Assembly (NCBI GenBank): GCA_948567375.1
Contig: OX419755.1
Span: forward strand, 69,506,944-69,570,943
Length of the DNA: 64,000 bases
DNA from: Lunularia cruciata
Taxonomy: Eukaryota; Streptophyta; Marchantiopsida; Lunulariales; Lunulariaceae
Direction of reading: 5' to 3'
Position numbers and translations under genes: made by a program. Within the stretch, counting starts at the first letter, position 1, and each line of letters begins with the position of its first letter. This document shows positions 56,089 through 64,000 of the stretch, in pieces. The notes under the pieces were generated by a model. The model was not told the origin of the DNA. It made no database searches and worked only from the letters and a program-made list of their open reading frames with translations.

Positions 56089-56930
56089 TCATGTCTATCC
56101 TTCTTGGTTGGCATCACTATAGTTAAAGTATACTCTCCATGTGAAATCTCCACCAAACCAACTTCAAAAAGGTCTCTACTTAAGCTCTAAATCAATGCTC
56201 TCTCCATGTCACTATTTATAGAGATTAGTCAACTCAATCAAAATATCAAGTCCTTTAAGAGCACCCAAATCCTTCATATTGAAAGCAAAACAACTTGTGT
56301 AGCTTGTCAAGAACCTCCAAACTCTCCATCTTTCCCCTCTTGTAAACTTAGGTCCAATGTTTAGCTCTCAAGTATCCTTTGTAATTGATATAGGAGTAGA
56401 AGATGCACTAATTGGTTGCTATACCAGGCTCTTGGGACTAATAATGTTATGCCTCTAACCATAAGAGTTTCAACCTTAGAGCAAAAAACTCCCTCTACTT
56501 TGGCTACAAGCTCCACATGTTTTCTAGTTGCACCCCAAGTAGACCACTCTCATAAGTAGCCATTGGTTGTGTCCCAAGAATACCATGCCCACTTGGTCTA
56601 TTACTCCCAATATGTGCCTAAATTGTCTTGAAAGGTACAAAGCTCACAAATGTTTGAGTGGTGATGCCTATCAAGTGCATCCTATATTTCTTTGCCAACC
56701 CAAGGCTCATAATCCATGTCAAAAAATTCAGTTCCATAGCATGACCTAACACCTAATGCCTAGATGCCTCTAACACTGCTAAAATGGTAGTAATAATAGT
56801 ACAAAAACCCAATGCCTTCTTTCTCTCATCAATGTTGGGCTCCATTAACTACTATGAGTCCCAAACAAGTCCAAGACCTCCCTCTCAAAAAGCACATGAG
56901 CATGGGAAACTCATAAGTTCCCATGTGTGC
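56089..56930 (-). pseudogene. Element G, region before reverse transcriptase
   Basis: Minus-strand pieces include ISHGEYTLTIVMPTKKDRHD, the lead-in to reverse transcriptase of this gypsy group (compare VELS.GEYA..VMP.KKD from memory), and YRMHLIGITTQTFVSFVPFK further upstream. The latter I cannot assign; it may be protease or gag. Broken fossil. Confidence 0.55.
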
Positions 56931-57189
56931 TCAAGAGTTCTCAATTTTTCCTCAAAGTCAAATACCTAATGAATAATACCAAGTAAATACACTAGAAGAT
57001 AAAATATTCATGCTCACTCTTTTCCCTACTTCTAGAATAAGGTCACCTTTATCTTAGCTAGGACTAACTTTAGCTAATCATGACTAATGTAGAAACTTAG
57101 CTAAACTCAATATAGATAATATTTCTCCATTACTTGCAATAAAAAACTTAAAATCCCTATAAAGCATACATGCATCAACAAGTGTTATA
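56931..57189 (-). repeat. Family-A LTR fragment inside G
   Basis: Plus-strand TCAAGAGTTCTCAA...GTGTTATA matches the first part of the A LTR in reverse orientation, closest to the A3 type. Old and incomplete. Confidence 0.65.
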
Positions 57190-57735
57190 TAACACTCTAG
57201 ATCTGGCTAACTTCCACCAACTTGACCACTCGCTAGGAAAATCTGTGCATACTTGAGCATCCTCTAATTCTAGACAACTTCCACCAACTTGACCTTTGAA
57301 TCTAGACAACCTCTGCCAATTTGCCAAAACTCCACTATAGTTGACTGACCATCAAATTCTCCACCAAATGTCAACTTGGGCCAAATTGAGATATGGATCT
57401 CCAAATCCCTAATTTGAGATGATGGGTTCTCAAATCCACCTCTAATTTTGCATCTTGGGCTCAATTTGCACCAAATCAACCTTGATTTCACCTTGGTGGG
57501 CTCAAATCAAACACCCAATATCTCAAATGACTCATTCTCAAAAATTTAGGCAATGCTTTTGTACATCATATGCCCCACTATCAAATCCATAACAATTCAA
57601 GCAAGGCTTCCCCCTATCATCTACAAAATTGAAGGAGAATTCTAAATAATAGCAATCACCAATACCAACTATCCTACTAGGCTTGGAAATACTACTCTAT
57701 TTCTCCCTAACATTCACTTCTTTGATGGAGTCAAT
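57190..57735. other. Probable element G leader or gag remnant with short tandem phrase
   Basis: CTTCCACCAACTTGACC occurs at 57211-57227 and 57278-57294, with a weaker third copy near 57311-57325. A 73-codon minus frame (57270-57491) is unrecognised. The position between G coding pieces and the repeat shared with 12.3 kb suggests G's 5' region. Confidence 0.35.
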
Positions 57736-58600
57736 TCACATTCAACTCGGATTATAAATCAATCCTCAACTCAATGACAACAATTGGCATTGATTACAAT
57801 CAAGCTAGATTGTAATACCGATAGCTAGAGATTTTATCTAGAAGTGAAAATTGGCTTAGTAACATCTAGAACGATATTATGTATAATGTACTAGGTAGAT
57901 CAGATGGAGGTGTCACCAAAAGATTACTTTTACTAATAGAGCAAAAGTCAAAAATAACCTAAAAACTTCAGAGCCAATTTTGGTGATCTAAATGGATGAA
58001 ACAGGCCTCAAAAAAGGACATAGACCTCCTTTGTTTGTCTCATTGAGAGCTTTCCAATGGTACCTCACCATACAATTCTAAGCTTCCTACAAGAATATTC
58101 CCTAAATATTCCCTTTGGTCCAATCTATTTGACCAACTAGATAGGACAAGGCCCAACATGTCACCCATCTAGGCAACTAATCTAAGGGTAGAGCTTATTG
58201 ACATGTCACCAATCCATGTATTGGATCCAAGAGTGTAGCTTCCTTTGAGGGGATCATTTTTGCTATATAATAAAGAGAATGTGCTCCTTTGGGGCATCAA
58301 AGTATTGAGTGTGAAGCTTATATTTTCTCTCTTGTATCTCTCTTGGAGAGTTCTTTTGTCCTCAAAGTATTACACATATTTACTCTAGCTAAGAGACTCC
58401 ATGTGATGTTTGCCGGCCTCTATCCACCATAGCCAAGAAGTCAAAGGCTCAACACTAGAGAGGTGAGCTCTCTAGAGCTATACTTTGAAAGTATATCCCT
58501 TTGATTGACTTAGATCCCCAACCCAAATAGCCACTAATGGCACAGCTAAAGGTGTAAACGGTGCAAGTGATGGCGGATCCCATAGTTATAACACCAAAGT
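57735..58600. repeat. Right copy of the 12.3-kb repeat, interrupted by a B solo LTR
   Basis: 57735-57810 and 58375-58600 match 12302-12600 in the same orientation (for example ATCAATCCTCAACTCAATGA and TATCCACCATAGCCAAGAA). The pair brackets all identified parts of element G, so it may be G's LTR pair. Confidence 0.5.
57811..58374 (+). mobile_element. Solo LTR of family B
   Basis: TGTAATACC...GTATTACA, 564 bases, in the orientation opposite to element B. It keeps the TATATAATAAAGAG promoter and GTGCTCCTTTGGGGC leader. Flanks TAGAT / CATAT are at best a weak duplication. Confidence 0.82.
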
Positions 58601-59942
58601 AAAGGTTATTGATTAGGTTGTCAAGCACCTTTGAGGAAGACACCTAAGAGAAGTCAATCCCAAGATATTAATTTTGCTAGTATAGTGTTTACAGAACAAG
58701 CTTTGGATGAATGTATTCTTATTTCTACTGCGTGAACCAAAATTATTGTGCAAGGAGAATTTGATGAGGATAAGAAGCCTCAAAAATTAGTCATTGATTA
58801 GATAGTTCAAGAATTTGTGAATATATCTCTAGATGATCTTCCAAAGGGATTACACTCTAATCAAGATATACTCTTCAAGATCGAGTTATTATTAGGTAGT
58901 ACTCAAGTGAATAGGCCAATCTATTTGCTCTTGCCAAAAGAATTAGAAGTACTATGAACAACATTGACCAACTTGTTGGAGAAGAATTTCATACAACATA
59001 GTACATCCCTTTGAGGAGCATCAATATTATTTGTACCAAAAATGTATGGAGGGTTTTGATGCTTTATTGACTACCATGATTTTAATAAATAAATTGTAAA
59101 TACTGCGTATTACTTACCTTGAATTGATGACTTGTTGGATCATTTAAGTAGAGTATGATACTTTTCAAAATTAGACCTTTAAAGCAACTATTGGCAAATT
59201 CTAATTGATGGAAAGATAAATGAAAGATGGATATTTTGGATGGAGATTTTTTACCATTTTTGCTCACTAATATTCTGGTAACTTTCATGGATCAAATCCA
59301 TTAAGTGTTAGAGGTGCAAATTGGATTGATATGTGATAGTGTCTTAGATGACATTCTAATTCATAATAAGATGGAGGTAAAACACAAGAACAATGTACAA
59401 GAAGTCTTAGGATGACTATGATAATCAGAGTTCTACTACAAGAAGTCCAAGTGTGCTTTTTGGCATAAAATGTTACCTTCTTTTGCTATAAGGTTTCAAC
59501 AAAGGGATCAAGATGGAAGAGGAAAAAAATCAAGACCATTACCAATCAGCTTAATTGTTAAGATTCCATATAAATTTGGAGATTCAATGGATTTACAAGT
59601 TTTTAATGATGGTTCATCCACTATTATGTTCATGTGATTGCATCATTAATGGATCTCTTATTGAAGGAAAAAAGCTCTAGGTGGACCACCAAGCAAGAAG
59701 AAGCATTCAAGAAACTTAAAGATATAATGTCTTCACAACCCATCGTCTAACCATATGATCCTTAACTACCTTGTGTGATTGATTTGGATGCTTCTAACTT
59801 TGTAGTTGGAAATGTATTTTAAGAGAAATTGCCAAATTTATTACATCACATTGCCTTTATATCTCAACAATTAGATATAATAAAAAGGAATTATTCTGCT
59901 TGAGATCAAGAACAACTTATTATATACACAACAAAAGTGTGG

Positions 59943-60016
59943 ATATATTATTTCTTTAGGAAACAAGTGGTAATGTAAACATTTACATTACCACTTGTTC
60001 TAAGGAAATAATATAT
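59943..60016. repeat. Near-perfect snap-back palindrome inside C2
   Basis: Arms 59943-59979 and 59982-60016 are reverse complements except for a couple of small differences, with a 2-base centre (CA). The left arm is ordinary C-type RNase H sequence (GAAACAAGTGGTAATG); the right arm is its inverted copy. Confidence 0.85.
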
Positions 60017-61654
60017 GGAGTTGACATCATCAATGGGAAGAATATTTATAATTTTTGTATATCAAACTTGAATACAACCAAAAATGTTCCATGTCATTCT
60101 CAATGTTCTATCCACAACAATTTTATTTGAAGCTTCTTCTTGAATCTCTCATAATAGTGGCCATTACCACTATGTTGATTGACTCAAAGGTCCAAACAAG
60201 GTTAAAAATTACTTTACAACAAGACTCCTTTCATCTTATGTAAACTTGCCTTGTAGCACATGACTTTTCAATTATAGGAGATCTACTACTTGTGCAACTT
60301 TAAGAAGCACATGACTAATCAATTATTGGTCACAAGGGTGTGGACAAGACCTTAGGTACCTTATAAAATCAATGGTGGTGACCAAACATGGCAAGAGAGG
60401 TTCAAAAGTTTGTCTGATTTTATGAGAACTATCAATATAACAAGACCAACAACCAAAAACCAAGAGGAATACTTCAACCACTCTCAATTCTATCTATTCA
60501 ATGTGAATATAAAAATCTAGAGCTCATCATATCTTTTTCAAAGATGGATCAAGGCCATACAAACATTGTGGTATTTGTCAATAAGCTTAGCAAGTAGATT
60601 CACCTAACACCTATTGTAGTTATTGTGGATGCTCCAATGATTGCCCAGATCTACTTCAACATGGTCTTCAAACACTATGGGATGCCAATGGTTATCATCT
60701 ATAATTCTGATCTTCAATTCACTGCTAAATTTTTGCAAGCTTTTTTCAAACCCCTTGGTACCATGCTTACCTTCTATGTAATCTATCATTCTCAAAATGA
60801 TGGGCAAATAGAATGAGAAAATTTCACTTTGGAAGATATGCTCCATATCTTTGTTAATTTGCACCAAATTGATTAAGATACTTGTCTTCTAGCTACCAAG
60901 TTTCTTTATAATAACTCCAAGCACACAAGTATACCCTTCATGCACTTCTTTAATTGTGAGCAAGATCCACTTGTTCCAAAAAAAAATTAATTGCTCTACC
61001 ACCACCTCATGTCTCTCATACTTTTAACTTCTTGTCCATGCTATCTACATCTTTACACAAAGTCAAGTTCTCATCTTTTTATTGCTCAAAATTAGCAAAA
61101 GCAATATGTTGATAGCAATCATCATGATCTCACTTTTCAAACTAAGAATAAGTTTATGTTTTTCTTTCTCTCTTGACACCCATGTTTGTAAACTTAGTCC
61201 AAACTGGATATATACTTTTGGTATTATTTATATCATTTCTATTATTGTCTACAAACTTGCACTTACTAGTCACATGAAGATAAATCTCATCTTCCATGTC
61301 TCAAAGTTAAAACCTTTTGTTTCTAATCCATCTTCTTTTCCAACTCTTACATAACTTCCTTATGTATTGATCTCTATCAATGATTATAAAGAATACAAAG
61401 TAGATTATATACTTGTCATGACATCCAAAAATGACCAACATAAACAAATTGAATATAAGATGGAAACAATATCTTCTTCATGATGTCATATAGGAATCTA
61501 TTTATCATTTTTAAAATACACAAGTGGCTATATGTGAGTTTGAATGTTCAATGGCAACAAGGATATCACCAAGTAGCAAACATGCAATATGTAATATATA
61601 GAACTGGCAAATGAAGTTAGAAGAAACTAAATATAACTAAAGGGAGATAAAAAT

Positions 61655-61951
61655 AATTTATATTTTAAAAAATCCATGAATTTTCTAAAACATTCAAGAA
61701 CTTTTTGGTGAGAAAATTCTATAGATTTTCCTAAGAGCAACTTGTACACCAAGTTAATTGTTAGTTTAGCTTGCATTCAAAGAAAATAGACTTCTAAGGA
61801 AAGCTTTCTTTGGAAACTTTTTGGAAACCTTACACCTAAGTTTTTATAAATACCAAAATTCACACTCAAGCTAGATATTCAAAACTTTCCTCACTAAAAG
61901 ATTCTAAAATTGTTTTCTATTCTTTTATTTCTCTCCTTGATCTTTTACACA
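61655..61951 (+). repeat. C2 3' LTR with decayed heat-shock region
   Basis: It ends CCTTGATCTTTTACA like the C LTRs and has TATAAATACC at 61845-61854. The region matching the heat-shock cluster (about 61680-61830) keeps only isolated cores such as TTCAAGAAC. Confidence 0.75.
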
Positions 61952-61983
61952 AATCAATATACTGCTCTTCTTGTTTGAATATT

Positions 61984-62024
61984 TATCTTCTTTTGGTGAA
62001 TTGATAACTCACCAAAAGAAGATA
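61984..62024. repeat. 16-bp-arm perfect hairpin
   Basis: TATCTTCTTTTGGTGA (61984-61999) and its exact reverse complement (62009-62024), loop of 9. It lies just outside the C2 3' LTR. Confidence 0.85.
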
Positions 62025-62029
62025 ATGAT

Positions 62030-63540
62030 GGTTATGTAAAATATTTGCTTGATGCTAATGGCATATTAATGAGCTCTATGGGTCTATGTTTATTATTTTT
62101 ACAATATTTTTGTAGAGCAAAAAGTTCTAAAGGTTTATTTTTGTGTTGGAGATGATCTTGCATACATAGTTAGAAGTTCTTCCATCAATTTTTTCATAAC
62201 TACGTTCCAATCGTATGTGAAGATAAGCAGTCCTTTCTTCTCCTGTCATTTGCAAATTCCAAATCCACATAAGAGAGTAACTTGCAGATCATGTAGCAAA
62301 TTCATCTTGTAGATGGATAAGTACAATTATGAGTATGAATAATGATCAAACATGTAGAAGGAATGGTGAACATATAGAATATGAGCAAATTTTCTGAACT
62401 TTTATAGATCCTTCTATATTTGACTAAAGAAAAAATTACTTTAGCATGTAGTAGTTATTCTGGAAGAATTTATTGTTATACATGTGGATTGTCCTAAAGT
62501 GGGCATGTGGATTGCTTAACTTACAACAATCTACATATACATCGTGACATTACAATTAGATACTCCACATTCTTAGACTTTGCCTAAGCCTCCGAAGTAA
62601 AACAAACATCAAACGCCGTAATCTGCCGGATCTTCAGCTGATACAACCTTAGAGATCTCCAAATATTGAAACCAAAGTTGAAACCAAACCCTAAACCTTA
62701 TAGTTTTTCAAAAAATTTGGTTCATAACTTTGAAGGTCTTCATATGTCAAACTTATAATACATAGGATATATTTAAACTAAGCCGTTGAATGTTATTTAA
62801 TGGACATGGCATGTGCTTCCTTGAAGGTTTCTAAACGTTGAAACCAACCTAAACCCTAAATCTAACCTAATTGTTTTTCAACTAGGTGTTTTGTATCCTT
62901 AAAGATGTGGTCAAACAAATGACTAAAATAAATGCTTTATACATCAACCCTAAGTTGACCTCCACAAATTTAGCCCCTATATCCAAAATTCCATAAACAT
63001 TCAAAAAAATTTCCTTTGTATCTTAAGAGTCCTCAAACCCTAAATAATAATGTGAAAGAAAAGGGCTATAAAACCGAGAGGATTCCGTTCACAATATGTG
63101 AGGATTTTGAGAGGTTCTTACTATTGTATTCATTTGCAAAAGATCATGCTTGCATGTCATATACAAGTTCTGGTTCCATATTTAACGTATCTCAAATATC
63201 ACCCTGTATCACCCTGAATATATTATGTTTCTCATAACCGACTTCATATCCATTGGTTTATTCAGAGTACGTTATGGTGCTCGTATTCACCCTTATCCCC
63301 GGTCATTATCCAGGTTTAGAAAGAAGCAAAGAATCTTGCTTCTTTTAAAACCAACACAAATCTTATTGCACTAGAGATTAAAACTATGTAAAGACACCAA
63401 CATCATGTTTTTCACTCAATATGATTTTTTAATGCAAATTACTTATTAAATTATGAAAATTCTTAATTTATTGCATTATATGTTTTGTTCAATAATACAA
63501 TCTTCCCTTAAACTAGTCTTGGTTTACATAATAAATGTCC
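62030..63540. other. AT-rich DNA, nothing recognised
   Basis: No gene or known element. Two loosely similar segments (about 62668-62710 and 62833-62880) share GTTGAAACCAA and CCTAAACC phrases, suggesting an old local duplication. Short open frames such as 63016-63237 are not convincing. Confidence 0.45.
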
Positions 63541-64000
63541 TCTCTACTTCCGTCCCAATTGACTAAATCTCCATGAGTAGCTACAACTAGAGGATATGAA
63601 ATTATATCTCTAGGCATTATGGTACTCCTAGATATCCATCCAGAAGGGATCATCCTTCAAGTGGATGTTGAGAATAGTTTTAATACCGTCTCATTAGCAT
63701 CAATCTTTAGAGAGCTTAGGGAGGCTGGTGGACCCTTGGCAAGTCTTACCTTTTGTGTGATCTTTTTATGGCTGTCATATTTCCCTTTTTATGGCTCTCC
63801 TTTGTACTATCGGTACAATTGTTCACAAGAAAGAATGAGTGTCTTGGAGTCAGCTGTTAGGATACGTCAAGAGATCCTTTAGGAGGACACTTATTTGCCA
63901 CGGCTCTCTTATTTACTACTTTGGCTATGCCTGGTTGTGTATTTCTCTCCTTGTTAGATGATATACATATTGTGAGTCCTGTAAATCAGATTAGGTAAGC
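63541..64000 (+). pseudogene. LINE-type reverse transcriptase fragment, runs off the window
   Basis: The open frame 63619-63882 reads HPEGIILQVDVENSFNTVSL, with the palm-A acid in LQVDVENSFN, then IFRELREAGGPLASL and PLYYRYNCSQERMSVLESA. In another frame just after 63882 comes LFATALLFTTLAMPG followed by SLLDDIHIVSPV near 63950, the palm-C site in LDD form where relatives read LADD. The change of frame between the G-rich loop (RQEIL where relatives read RQGDPLGG) and the palm-C block shows a frameshift, and a stop ends the first frame, so it is a decayed copy. Sequence upstream to 63541 fits the same domain. Family: non-LTR reverse transcriptase of a type I associate with non-flowering plants and protists, not verified. 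Confidence 0.7.

Larger units (their letters stand above)
58625..61951 (+). mobile_element. C2: old family-C-like gypsy remnant
   Basis: Plus-strand pol in order: reverse transcriptase about 58780-59600 (DDLPKGLHSNQDILFKIELL, NRPIYLLLPKELEVL), RNase H to about 59990, integrase about 60300-60970 (60625-60816: MDAPMIAQIYFNMVFKHYGM, VIYHSQNDGQIE), then the C-terminal region (61082-61354). A purine tract (AAAGGGAGATAAAA) and a 3' LTR to 61951 follow. It is close to element C in order and motifs but far more decayed, with many breaks. No 5' LTR is evident. Confidence 0.8.

Noticed and set aside
62668-62880. CCCTAAA phrases suggesting an interstitial telomere repeat
   Set aside because: Only isolated single units occur, with no tandem run; they are part of a weak local duplication.

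Overview
The window is land-plant nuclear DNA. The evidence is one spliced host gene, a plant-type Bet1/BET11 Qc-SNARE, surrounded by many Ty3/gypsy-type LTR elements of families found in plants, two of them chromodomain-bearing. The elements are AT-rich and heavily nested, which fits a large, repeat-rich genome. A gypsy integrase tail resembling a PHD finger and the LINE type at the right edge recall non-flowering plants (bryophyte, lycophyte or fern), but the sequence alone does not settle this.

Layout. 1-2000: GC-richer DNA with weak minus-strand coding signal of unknown identity. 2588-5199: five-exon BET11-like gene (122 aa), apparently intact. 5200-12000: AT-rich DNA with no recognised gene; it holds a 56-bp-arm hairpin beside a ~300-bp tandem repeat (7.8-8.6 kb) and an inverted pair of ~200 bp (9.2 and 10.7 kb) that may delimit a DNA transposon. 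12000-58600: one block of nested LTR elements. 58600-61951: an old plus-strand chromovirus-like remnant. 62000-63540: nothing recognised. 63541-64000: part of a LINE reverse transcriptase, running off the window.

The nest, family letters mine. The outermost element G (minus strand) is spread from about 13.0 kb to 57 kb or beyond. Inside G sit E (minus, about 14036-30119) and A3 (plus, 31246-55303). E holds A1 (plus, 16407-26092), and A1 holds D1 (22298-24201). A3 holds D2 in its 5' LTR (31877-35695) and B in its pol (40668-54329). B holds element C (46501-52468), a C solo LTR (44290-44704) and a solo LTR of family A (41634-42326), the same family as the element that encloses B. Small B and A pieces lie in G near 55.7-57.2 kb. 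The order of events is therefore readable: G first, then E and A3, then A1, D2 and B, then D1, C and the solo LTRs.

The most notable signals are two. First, the LTRs of family C carry clustered heat-shock elements, including perfect alternating GAA/TTC arrays, just upstream of a TATA box, in three copies. Second, unit D2 has LTR-type ends (TG...CA, 5-bp target duplication) but no visible internal LTR pair. It carries its own TATA box, a 476-codon reading frame, and a second promoter-like region near its end. It may be a giant protein-coding solo LTR or an undescribed non-autonomous element. All elements are treated as fossils.
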